Part shown: positions 19,727-27,743 of the stretch, piece by piece
Layout of the letters: each line of letters starts with the position of its first letter
Numbering within the stretch: position 1 is the first letter of the stretch
Notes under the pieces: generated by a model
What the model saw: only the letters and a program-made list of their open reading frames with translations
Databases searched by the model: none
Told to the model about the DNA's origin: nothing
NCBI RefSeq assembly: GCF_000966285.1
Contig: NZ_KQ031391.1
Coordinates: 907,138-971,137, forward strand
Direction of reading: 5' to 3'
DNA: 64,000 nucleotides
Origin: Pseudofrankia sp. DC12
Lineage (GTDB): Bacteria; Actinomycetota; Actinomycetes; Frankiales; Frankiaceae
Position numbers and translations under genes: made by a program

Positions 19727-19733
19727 CGGGTGT

Positions 19734-19807
19734 CCCCCGCCTCAGTCCTACGTCGTGGTCGCGGGCCTGCGCCCATCAGCGACCAACGCGTAGGACTGAG
19801 GCGGGGG
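19734..19807. terminator. Bidirectional hairpin terminator
   Basis: A perfect 19-base-pair outer stem (19734-19752 with 19789-19807) encloses a 36-base loop that can itself pair (GTGGTCGC with GCGACCAAC). Lies between convergent tusA and adoK. Confidence 0.75.
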
Positions 19808-19814
19808 CTTGGGC

Positions 19815-21047
<1,233 letters not shown>

Positions 21048-21094
21048 CGGCTCACCCGGGAAGCCGCCCGAAGGGCAGCGAACAGGGTGAGCCG
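21048..21094 (-). terminator. Hairpin terminator after erpA
   Basis: Outer 10-base-pair stem CGGCTCACCC (21048-21057) with 21085-21094, plus an inner GCCC-GAA-GGGC hairpin. Directly follows the erpA stop on the minus strand. Confidence 0.65.
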
Positions 21095-21101
21095 AGCAGC
21101 A

Positions 21102-21467
21102 TCAGTGGAAGCTGTCGCCGCAGGCGCACGAGCCCTGCGCGTTGGGGTTGTCGATCGTGAAGCCCTGCTTCTCGATGGTGTCGACGAAGTCGATGGTCGC
21201 GCCGCCCAGGTACGGGGCGCTCATCCGGTCCACCGCCACCCTGACGCCGGAGAAGTCGAGCAGCGTGTCGCCGTCGAGCTGGCGCTCGTCGAAGAACAGC
21301 TGGTAGCGCATGCCGGAGCAGCCACCGGGCTGAACGGCGATGCGCAGGGCCAGGTCGTCGCGGCCCTCCTGCTCGAGCAGGGACTTCACCTTGCTGGCGG
21401 CCAGGTCGGTGAGGACGACCTGGCTGGGCCGGGTCTCGGTTTCCGTCGTCGTGTCCTGGACGGTCAT
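21102..21467 (-). CDS. erpA: A-type iron-sulfur cluster insertion protein
   Basis: Protein of 121 residues of the HesB/IscA/ErpA family. The three cluster-binding cysteines are C50 (QPGGCSGMRY), C114 and C116 (SCACGDSFH at the C-terminus). It carries Fe-S clusters to target enzymes. M. tuberculosis has the same gene beside adoK (Rv2204c). Nearby Fe-S clients in this window include the Rieske protein and NadA. Confidence 0.93.
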   Translation of the reverse strand: MTVQDTTTETETRPSQVVLTDLAASKVKSLLEQEGRDDLALRIAVQPGGCSGMRYQLFFDERQLDGDTLLDFSGVRVAVDRMSAPYLGGATIDFVDTIEKQGFTIDNPNAQGSCACGDSFH

Positions 21468-21782
21468 AGGGGCTGCTCCTGCCCTTTCGGAAGGTACCTA
21501 CGGGGTGCGCCGCACGGGTTCCGCGCGACCGGGACCGCGTCGGCGCCCTCCACGCGGCCCGGACGGCCCACGCGCGGCGGCGATGCCGAGCGTGTCCTGC
21601 CGGGTGTGACGCACTTCCGGTGGCGGGTGCCACCAGCAGCGGCAACAACGCCGGCCCGGTTCCGCTTCCCATCGTAGCCGCTCCCTCTCCTGTCCACCCG
21701 GGTCACGGCCCCATGCCGGCGCCGTACCCAGGCCGCGGGTCCGCACCGGCTCCGCGCCCACCTACGCGGGGTCCGCAAGCCG
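21468..21782. promoter_or_regulatory. Intergenic region upstream of erpA
   Basis: About 315 bases with no gene that I can support. The erpA promoter (minus strand) must lie in the left part. Open frames here are weak and lack recognisable content. Confidence 0.3.
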
Positions 21783-22022
21783 GTGACCATGCAGATGTAC
21801 ATCGAGCCCAGCCTGGACCCAAGGCCGCCGCTGTGGTTCATCGTCTCCACCGCGACGGACCACGTCGGGCAGCTACCCGGCGAGCCCCACCCAACGGGCA
21901 CGGTCACGGTCGTCCCCGAAGGCGTGTCGTATGGAACCGTGACCGTGGGACGGGTGAACGAACTCGAGTACGGCGTCCAGATCACCGTGCTGCCGGGCAG
22001 ATACAACTTCGTCGTGGACTAA
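21783..22022 (+). CDS. Small hypothetical protein, possibly cut by an in-frame stop
   Basis: Open frame of 79 residues with a non-random composition (alternating Val/Thr strands: GTVTVVPEGVSYGTVTVGRV) and lower GC than neighbours. After the TAA at 22020-22022 the same frame continues for 20 sense codons to a TGA at 22083-22085 with plausible coding sequence (NYLPGHAAFPDIPIGG). This suggests a nonsense mutation in a decaying gene, or chance. No family recognised. Confidence 0.4.
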   Translation: MTMQMYIEPSLDPRPPLWFIVSTATDHVGQLPGEPHPTGTVTVVPEGVSYGTVTVGRVNELEYGVQITVLPGRYNFVVD

Positions 22023-22193
22023 AGCGGCGACGTGAACTACCTGCCGGGGCACGCGGCCTTCCCGGACATCCCGATTGGCGGCTGACCGGCCGGACGATCG
22101 ACCGGCTCGCCTACACGCCGCCCGAGACGTCCGTCACGTGTCGCCACCGTGACTGTGGGACGAACCACGCATGGACCGCGAAGCGGAGTTAGT

Positions 22194-22240
22194 GTCTCGC
22201 CGACCATTCGTGAGTTAAAGTCTCAGCGACCATATGTGAG
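22194..22240 (+). repeat. Two 21-bp direct repeats upstream of nadA
   Basis: Copies at 22194-22214 and 22220-22240 share the pattern GTCTC-nn-CGACCAT-nn-GTGAG with a 26-base period. They end 39 bases before the nadA start. They may be binding sites for a regulator of nadA, or the remains of an insertion-sequence end with repeated terminal motifs (as seen in IS21-type elements). Confidence 0.6.
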
Positions 22241-22279
22241 CCGACGCCTGGTTCGCGCCGGTCGACCGAGGGGGCTTCC

Positions 22280-23470
22280 ATGACAACCAACCCCACGCTG
22301 GAGCGCATCGGCGTGACGCCGTCTCCGCTGGCCCTGCTGCTGCTCGGCCAGGGCACCGACCCGGGCAGCGAGCGCGGTGTCGACTGCCCAGGGGCCCTGC
22401 CGGCCGCCGCCGACCCCGAGCTGGCCGGACGGGCCGCCGCGGCGAAGGCAGCCCTGGGCGACAAGGTCTTCATCCTCGGTCACCACTACCAGCGCGACGA
22501 CGTGATCGCGTTGGCGGATGTGACCGGCGACTCGTTCAAGCTCGCCCAGCAGGCGGCGGCCCGGCCCGAGGCCGAGCACATCGTCTTCTGCGGCGTGCAC
22601 TTCATGGCCGAGAGCGCCGACATCCTCACCACCGCGCAGCAGCACGTGGTACTGCCGGACCTGGCCGCGGGCTGCTCGATGGCCGACATGGCCAGCGCCG
22701 AGCAGGTGGAGCAGGCCTGGGACGACCTGCTGGAGGCCGGCGTGGCCGAGAGCACCGTGCCGGTGACGTACATGAACTCCTCGGCCGCGATCAAGGCCTT
22801 CACCGGCCGCCACGACGGCACGGTCTGCACGTCGTCGAACGCCCAGCAGGCGCTCACCTGGGCGTTCGGGCCGCAGCGCCGCGGCGAGCGGGTGCTGTTC
22901 CTTCCCGACCAGCACCTCGGCCGCAACACCGCGATCGGCGAGCTGGGCCTGACCGAGGCCGACTGTGTCGTCTACGACCCGCGCCGCAGGAACGGCGGCC
23001 TGACGGTCGACCAGCTGCGTGACGCGAAGATGATCCTCTGGAAGGGGCACTGCTCGGTGCACGGCCGGTTCAGCCGGGAGTGCGTCGACGAGGTGCGGGG
23101 CCGCATACCTGGGGTAAGTGTCCTGGTACACCCCGAGTGCAGGCGGGAGGTTGTCACCGCCGCCGACCTGGTCGGGTCGACGGAGTACATCATCAAGGTG
23201 GTGGACGCGGCGCCGGCCGGCTCGGCGTTCGCGATCGGCACTGAGCTCAACCTGGTGCAGCGGCTCGCGAACCGTCATCCGGACAAGAACATCGTCTTCC
23301 TGGACCGGACGGTGTGCTTCTGCTCCACTATGAACCGCATCGACATGCCACACCTCGTGTGGGCGCTGGAGTCCCTCGTCCGCAGCGAGCCGGTCAACCG
23401 GATCACGGTCGCGCCGGATGTGGCCCACTACGCCCGAAAGGCCCTCGACCAGATGTTGGCGCTCCCCTGA
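22280..23470 (+). CDS. nadA: Quinolinate synthase A
   Basis: Protein of 396 residues. NadA condenses iminoaspartate with dihydroxyacetone phosphate to quinolinate using a 4Fe-4S cluster. Candidate ligands are C104 (VFCGVHFMAESADIL), the Cys of WKGHCSVHGRF and one Cys of TVCFCSTMNRI. The substrate motif LGHHYQRDDV at 66-75 is intact. ATG at 22280 follows a GAGGGGG ribosome binding site. The usual partners nadB and nadC are not adjacent. The stop shares a base with the start of the DUF3043 gene. Confidence 0.96.
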   Translation: MTTNPTLERIGVTPSPLALLLLGQGTDPGSERGVDCPGALPAAADPELAGRAAAAKAALGDKVFILGHHYQRDDVIALADVTGDSFKLAQQAAARPEAEHIVFCGVHFMAESADILTTAQQHVVLPDLAAGCSMADMASAEQVEQAWDDLLEAGVAESTVPVTYMNSSAAIKAFTGRHDGTVCTSSNAQQALTWAFGPQRRGERVLFLPDQHLGRNTAIGELGLTEADCVVYDPRRRNGGLTVDQLRDAKMILWKGHCSVHGRFSRECVDEVRGRIPGVSVLVHPECRREVVTAADLVGSTEYIIKVVDAAPAGSAFAIGTELNLVQRLANRHPDKNIVFLDRTVCFCSTMNRIDMPHLVWALESLVRSEPVNRITVAPDVAHYARKALDQMLALP

Positions 23471-24087
23471 TGCCCTCGATCAACCTCAAGAAGCGGTCAC
23501 GCGACGTTGAGCCGGAACCGACCGACTCCGACGCCGACGTCGCCGAGCCCGTCGGCGCCGACGGTCGCACGACGGCCAAGAAGGGCCGGCCGACACCGAA
23601 GCGCTCGCAGGCCCGGGCGACCCGCGCGTCCGGTGGCTCCTTCGGCGCGCCCGCGACGACCAAGGAGGCCCGCGCGCGGGACCGCTCCGAGCGCCGGCGG
23701 CTTGTCCAGGACCAGCGCGCGGCGATGCGCTCCGGCGACCTCTCGAAGATGCCGCCCGGGGAGCGGGTTCCTGAGCGGGTGCTCGCCCGCGACATCGTCG
23801 ACAGCCGCTACAACGTCGGCCCGGTGTTCCTGATCGTGATCGTCGTGTTCTACCTGGGCAGCTTCTTCCCGAGCGCCGCGGTACACCAGGTCGTTCTCTA
23901 CGTGATGCTGCTCGGCCTGTTCGCGATCATCGCCGACAGCTACTACCTGTCGCAGAAGGTCGGCAGGGCCGTCGCCGAGGCATATCCCGGCTCCCTGGTC
24001 AAGGTGAAGATGTACGCCGTGCGCCGGGCGATCGCCCCCAGAAGGTTCCGCATGCCCAAGGCCCGGGTCACGCCCCGCTCCCGGTAG
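23470..24087 (+). CDS. DUF3043 membrane protein
   Basis: Protein of 205 residues corresponding to actinobacterial DUF3043 (M. tuberculosis Rv2206 is in the same neighbourhood). The N-terminal half is charged and Lys/Arg-rich (KKGRPTPKRSQARA), followed by the conserved RDIVDSRYNVGPVFL and two membrane helices (LIVIVVFYLGSFFPSAAV and VVLYVMLLGLFAIIADSYYL). The C-terminus is basic. ATG at 23470 overlaps the nadA TGA by one base, so translation is coupled. Function unknown. Confidence 0.88.
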   Translation: MPSINLKKRSRDVEPEPTDSDADVAEPVGADGRTTAKKGRPTPKRSQARATRASGGSFGAPATTKEARARDRSERRRLVQDQRAAMRSGDLSKMPPGERVPERVLARDIVDSRYNVGPVFLIVIVVFYLGSFFPSAAVHQVVLYVMLLGLFAIIADSYYLSQKVGRAVAEAYPGSLVKVKMYAVRRAIAPRRFRMPKARVTPRSR

Positions 24088-24088
24088 G

Positions 24089-24189
24089 GCGGCGGCCGGA
24101 GACGGCGCTTCGCGCCTCCGGCCGCCCGCCTCGGGCGCTGAGCGCCCTCCCAACCCCTGATGTCCGTCGGTGCGGATGTCGGGGGTTGG
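24089..24189 (+). repeat. Dispersed 3'-UTR repeat element, copy 1
   Basis: About 100 bases directly after the DUF3043 stop codon, nearly identical to the reverse complement of 59141-59246. It contains the hairpins CCGGAGACGGCGC-TTC-GCGCC...CCGG and GGGCGCT-G-AGCGCCC and a final segment with GATGTC motifs ending GGGGGTTGG. Position and structure suggest a mobile terminator or REP-like element. Confidence 0.75.
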
Positions 24190-24303
24190 TGCATTTCTGG
24201 CTCGGGTTTCGTGGACGGGCGACGCCGCAGACCGCGGTGGAGCCGGGGCGAGGGATGTCCCGCTCCGAGCCTCCCGCCCATGGACGGGCCATAGGGTTGG
24301 TCT

Positions 24304-25266
24304 GTGGAATACCGACGCCTCGGGCAGAGCGGCCTGACTGTCAGCCAGATCTCGTACGGGAACTGGATCACCCACGGTGACCAGATCGAGGCCGAGCAGG
24401 CGGTCGCCTGCGTACGGGCCGCCTTCGACGCGGGAATCACCACCTTCGACACCGCCGACGTGTACGCCGGCGGGCAGGCGGAGAGCGTGCTCGGCGAGGC
24501 GCTCACCGGCGTGCGGCGTGAGTCGTACGAGCTCGCGACCAAGGTCTTCTGGCCGACCGGCCCCGGCCAGAACGACAAGGGGCTGGGCCGCAAGCACATC
24601 GTCGAGTCGATGAACGCGTCGCTGAAGCGGCTGCGGACCGACTACGTCGACCTCTACCAGGCGCACCGCTACGACCCCACAGTGCCGCTGGAGGAGACGC
24701 TGCGGGCGTTCGACGACCTGGTCCGGGCGGGGAAGACGCTCTACGTCGGCGTCTCCGAATGGTCCGCCGACCAGATCGCCGACGCGGTGCGGCTGGCCGG
24801 CGAGATGGGCCTGGACCGGATCATCTCCAACCAGCCGCAGTACAACATGCTGGTTCGCGCGATCGAGGCGGACGTCGTGCCGACGTCGGCGAGGTCGGGC
24901 ATCTCCCAGATCGTCTGGTCGCCGATCCTGCAGGGGGTGCTGACCGGCAAGTACCTGCCGGGCCAGCCGCCGCCTCCCGGCAGCCGGGCCACCGGCTCGA
25001 CCGGCGCGACGTTCATCGGGCAGTGGCTGCGCGAGGACGTGCTGGCCGGCGTCCAGAACCTGAAGCCGATCGCCACCGACGCGGGCCTGTCACTGGCGCA
25101 GCTCGCGGTCGCCTGGGTGCTGCAGAACGACAACGTCGCGTCGGCGATCATCGGGGCGACCCGGCCCGAGCAGGTCCGCGAGAACGTCAAGGCGGCCGGA
25201 GTCGTGCTCTCCCCCGAGATCATGGCCCGCATCGACGACGCGCTCGGCGCGGTCGTCGAGCGGTAG
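24304..25266 (+). CDS. Aldo/keto reductase (voltage-gated K+ channel beta-subunit type)
   Basis: Protein of 320 residues with the AKR (alpha/beta)8 barrel. Catalytic residues appear in FDTADVYAGG (Asp, Tyr), LATKVFW (Lys) and YQAHRYD (His). The NADPH-binding C-terminal part has SAIIGATRPEQVREN. The start MEYRRLGQSGLTVSQISYGNW is typical of the Kv-beta-like subgroup. Substrate unknown. GTG at 24304. It ends in a 15-base-pair hairpin shared with the convergent tetR gene. Confidence 0.9.
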   Translation: MEYRRLGQSGLTVSQISYGNWITHGDQIEAEQAVACVRAAFDAGITTFDTADVYAGGQAESVLGEALTGVRRESYELATKVFWPTGPGQNDKGLGRKHIVESMNASLKRLRTDYVDLYQAHRYDPTVPLEETLRAFDDLVRAGKTLYVGVSEWSADQIADAVRLAGEMGLDRIISNQPQYNMLVRAIEADVVPTSARSGISQIVWSPILQGVLTGKYLPGQPPPPGSRATGSTGATFIGQWLREDVLAGVQNLKPIATDAGLSLAQLAVAWVLQNDNVASAIIGATRPEQVRENVKAAGVVLSPEIMARIDDALGAVVER

Positions 25267-25285
25267 GCGCACCGGTCCCAGCCAG

Positions 25286-25336
25286 GGCGTTCGCCCGGTG
25301 CTCCCACCCGCGGCGCGGGATCACCGGGCGAACGCC
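25286..25336. terminator. Hairpin terminator overlapping the tetR 3' end
   Basis: Perfect 15-base-pair stem (25286-25300 with 25322-25336), beginning 20 bases after the aldo/keto reductase stop. Its right arm lies inside the last codons of the convergent TetR gene. Confidence 0.7.
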
Positions 25337-25971
25337 GCCGCCAGGGCCCGCCAGGTGGCGTCGAGGTCCGACGTGTCCGAGTAGGCCCGGTCCATCTCCA
25401 GGATCACCGCGCCGTGGGCCGCGGCGAACAGCGCCTGCGCCACGTACGGCTCGCCGGTGGCCCGGTAGAACGGCTCGCCGGACCAGGCGTCGAGCCCCGC
25501 TGTGAGCCGGCCCCGGTCGATCCGGCCGGACGTCGCCAGCCGGTAGAGGTTCGCCTCGCCCAACGCGACCCGCCGGTACTCGGCCAGCAGCGCGCCGACA
25601 CCGTCGCTGGCCGCCGCCGCGTCGACGACCGCGTGCAGCGCGTCACCGATCTCGAACAGCGCCGCCTCGACGAGCGCGGCCTCCAGCGCCGCCTTCCCGG
25701 GCAGGTGCTTGTACAGCGACGCCGCCCGGATGCCCACCTCGCCGCCGACGCGGCGCATCGTCAACGCCTCAGGCCCCTCGGCCGCGAGCAGCGCACGGCC
25801 CGCGGCCAGGATCTCCCGGACCCGCGCCGAGTACGCGGGCGGCGCCGGCCGCGCCGCGACCCGCGGCAGCGGCGACGACGGCGGCAGCGGCGCGGCGGGC
25901 GACGGCGGCAGCGGCGCGGCGGGCGGCGGCGGCGGCGGCGCGGCGGGCGGCGGCGGTTCCAGCATGGTCAC
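25321..25971 (-). CDS. TetR family transcriptional regulator
   Basis: Protein of 216 residues. After a 45-residue Pro/Ala-rich N-terminal tail, the DNA-binding domain reads REILAAGRALLAAEGPEALTMRRVGGEVGIRAASLYKHLPGKAALEAAL, the standard TetR helix-turn-helix with Y-K-H-L. The C-terminal ligand domain resembles the WHG/TetR_C_33 group (P-Y-V-A-Q-A-L-F-A-A-A-H-G-A-V). GTG at 25971 overlaps the stop of the F420-type oxidoreductase gene (GTGA); ATG at 25965 is an alternative. Probably represses its own operon through the palindromes at 26482-26552. Confidence 0.9.
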   Translation of the reverse strand: MTMLEPPPPAAPPPPPPAAPLPPSPAAPLPPSSPLPRVAARPAPPAYSARVREILAAGRALLAAEGPEALTMRRVGGEVGIRAASLYKHLPGKAALEAALVEAALFEIGDALHAVVDAAAASDGVGALLAEYRRVALGEANLYRLATSGRIDRGRLTAGLDAWSGEPFYRATGEPYVAQALFAAAHGAVILEMDRAYSDTSDLDATWRALAAAFAR

Positions 25972-26462
25972 CCGATCTTCTCAAGGACGAAGGCCGGGTG
26001 GCGCGGGGCGATCGCGGCGAGCTCCTCGTCCGTCGAGTCCGGGCCGACCCCGCCGAAGAAGACACCCACCTCGGCCTTCCAGCGCCGCAGGTAGGCCCGC
26101 AGCACCGGGACCTTCTCGTCGTCGGTCAGCTCGGTGGCCCGGTAGCGGGACCGTGACCGGCCGAGCAGCAGGTCCAGCTCGCCGCCCGCGGCCCGCGCGT
26201 TGCGCACCCACTGGGAGTGGCCACGCGGCGAGACGAGGTACCCACGGCCGTCCAGCGTGAGCAGGTTCACCGGGGTGCGCCGCGGCTCGCCGCTGACCCG
26301 GCCGCGCACCTCCAGCACCCGGCTCCCGAGGACGCTGACGCCCGCGCGGGTGGCGAGGGCCACCAGCCCGTTGAAGACCTTGCGGGTGAGGACGCCCGGC
26401 TCCTGGTAGTGCGGCGCCTCGGCCGGCTCCGGGGTGGGCGAGGTGGCGGCGGTGTCGTTCAT
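25968..26462 (-). CDS. Nitroreductase/deazaflavin (F420)-dependent oxidoreductase family protein
   Basis: Protein of 164 residues of the DDN/F420-linked split beta-barrel family. Typical parts are RGRVSGEPRRTPVNLLTLDGRGYLVSPRGHSQWVRNARAAG, including the G-x-x-x-x-P-V-N-L motif and the W-V-R-N cofactor-binding segment. Reaction is probably F420H2-dependent reduction or cofactor binding; the substrate is unknown. First gene of an operon with tetR. Start ATG at 26462. Confidence 0.88.
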   Translation of the reverse strand: MNDTAATSPTPEPAEAPHYQEPGVLTRKVFNGLVALATRAGVSVLGSRVLEVRGRVSGEPRRTPVNLLTLDGRGYLVSPRGHSQWVRNARAAGGELDLLLGRSRSRYRATELTDDEKVPVLRAYLRRWKAEVGVFFGGVGPDSTDEELAAIAPRHPAFVLEKIG

Positions 26463-26481
26463 GACGTGCTCCCTTGGGGTT

Positions 26482-26552
26482 GCTAACAGCGTTAGCCATA
26501 CTGTGGGCTAACGCTGTTAGCTTCGTCAAGGGCTCTGGCTAACTTTGTTAGC
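26482..26552. promoter_or_regulatory. Three palindromic operators GCTAAC-NNN-GTTAGC
   Basis: Three 15-base palindromes at 26482-26496, 26507-26521 and 26538-26552, all GCTAAC-NNN-GTTAGC. The first two are exact reverse complements of each other (spacer AGC / GCT-like), spaced 25 bases; the third is 31 bases further. They begin 20 bases upstream of the oxidoreductase-tetR operon start. This is a strong candidate TetR operator cluster. Confidence 0.85.
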
Positions 26553-26583
26553 CGAGGCGCCGGAGCACCCCGGCTCGCACTCG

Positions 26584-26796
26584 TCAGGTGGTCGGGCGAA
26601 GGCTCATCGGGCCGTAGATCTTCTTGCCGGCGTCGCACAGGGTCACCTGGGTGACGCCGCCCTCCAGCAGCTCCGGCCAGGCCTCGCCGATCCAGGTCTC
26701 CGCGTCCCCCTGGCTGGAGAACGACTCCGAACCGGACGCCCCCGCCACCGTCACCCCAGCGCCGTCGTCACCCTCGTACCGCCAGGTCCAGCTCAC
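26584..26796 (-). CDS. Small conserved actinobacterial protein
   Basis: Protein of 70 residues beginning with SWTWRYEGDDG and containing SQGDAETWIGEAWPELLEGGVTQV and a C-terminal YGPMSL. Proteins with this pattern are widespread in actinobacteria, without known function. GTG at 26796 is chosen because GGAGG lies seven to eight bases upstream and homologues start with M-S-W-x-W-R-Y. A longer frame to 26847 lacks support. Confidence 0.75.
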   Translation of the reverse strand: MSWTWRYEGDDGAGVTVAGASGSESFSSQGDAETWIGEAWPELLEGGVTQVTLCDAGKKIYGPMSLRPTT

Positions 26797-27038
26797 CGCG
26801 CGCCTCCTCCACTCTGCCGGCGGCCACCCGCCGCCTGCTCCATCCAACCCACATCGGCCACTGGCACGCGAGGAACGCTCCCGGCCGGCAGGCCGGTGGC
26901 CCGCGGCCCCGGCCGAGGTTCGGGGGAAGTGTTGTGATCTGCCCGGTCACCGCCAGGTCGGTACTGGAAGGCCACCGAACCGCCCGATTGGCTACCGTAG
27001 GTGCGTCGCCGGCCCCAACCCACCGGAGGAAGATCCAC

Positions 27039-27191
27039 GTGGTCACACTGCTCGCCGAGTCGACGGCCTCGCACAGCGGCGGGTTCGCCCCCTGGGTGGT
27101 GGCGATCCTCACCTTCGGCTCGATCATCGTGCTCGGCATCGTGCTCACCGCGATGACGCTGGCCGAGCGCAAGCGCCACCCGCACGGCTGA
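27039..27191 (+). CDS. Small single-pass membrane protein
   Basis: Protein of 50 residues: a short N-terminus (VTLLAESTASHSGGFAPW), one transmembrane helix (VVAILTFGSIIVLGIVLTAMTL) and a basic tail AERKRHPHG. The GTG start at 27039 follows a perfect GGAGGA at 27024-27029, which argues strongly for expression. Function unknown. Confidence 0.75.
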   Translation: MVTLLAESTASHSGGFAPWVVAILTFGSIIVLGIVLTAMTLAERKRHPHG

Positions 27192-27278
27192 GCGCACCCA
27201 GGCGCCAGCGGCAGGCCGGCGGCCGCATCACCCGGTCAGCCGGTACGGCTCACCCGGAAGCCGGGTACATCAGGGCCC

Positions 27279-27743
27279 ATGAGGTGTCGGATTGGTCACA
27301 CTCTCCGGGCCTGGGCGCGGCTGGGCGCGCGGCTGCTCGCGGTGCTCGTGGGTCTCGACCTCGGGCTCGGCTGGGTCGCGGCCGACGGCGTCTCCGCCAG
27401 GCTGGCCGCCGCGGTAGCCAGCGTCGCGCTGCTCGTCGTCGCCACCGGCCGGCCGGCGGGCCGGCGGGCCCACCACGGCTGGCTGGACCGTCGCCTGGAC
27501 GCCGCCTCCGCGCTGGCCCTCGGGACCACGGTCCTGGCCGCCGCCGGGGCGGCGTTCGTGCCGCCGGACCTCGGCCCCGACCCGGCCCGGACGGCCTGGC
27601 TGGCCGTCGCGCTGGCGGCCGCCGTCGCCATGCTGGGGCTGACCTTCCCGCCCCGGCCGGCCTCTTCGCCAAGCGGCGAGCCCCGGCTCACCGCGGGCCC
27701 GCGCTACGGCGGCGATCAGTCCAGGACGAGGTCGTACAGGTAG
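27279..27743 (+). CDS. Hypothetical membrane protein
   Basis: Open frame of 154 residues with three or four hydrophobic stretches (LLAVLVGLDLGLGWVAA, LAAAVASVALLVVATG, SALALGTTVLAAAGAAFV, TAWLAVALAAAVAMLGL) and a hydrophilic C-terminus. The hydrophobic pattern supports a real multi-pass protein. It overlaps the convergent STAND ATPase gene by 28 bases. No family recognised and no clear ribosome binding site. Confidence 0.5.
   Translation: MRCRIGHTLRAWARLGARLLAVLVGLDLGLGWVAADGVSARLAAAVASVALLVVATGRPAGRRAHHGWLDRRLDAASALALGTTVLAAAGAAFVPPDLGPDPARTAWLAVALAAAVAMLGLTFPPRPASSPSGEPRLTAGPRYGGDQSRTRSYR

Noticed and set aside
22194..22240. CRISPR-like array because of paired direct repeats
   Set aside because: Only two copies with a 5-base spacer; no further repeats and no cas genes in the window.
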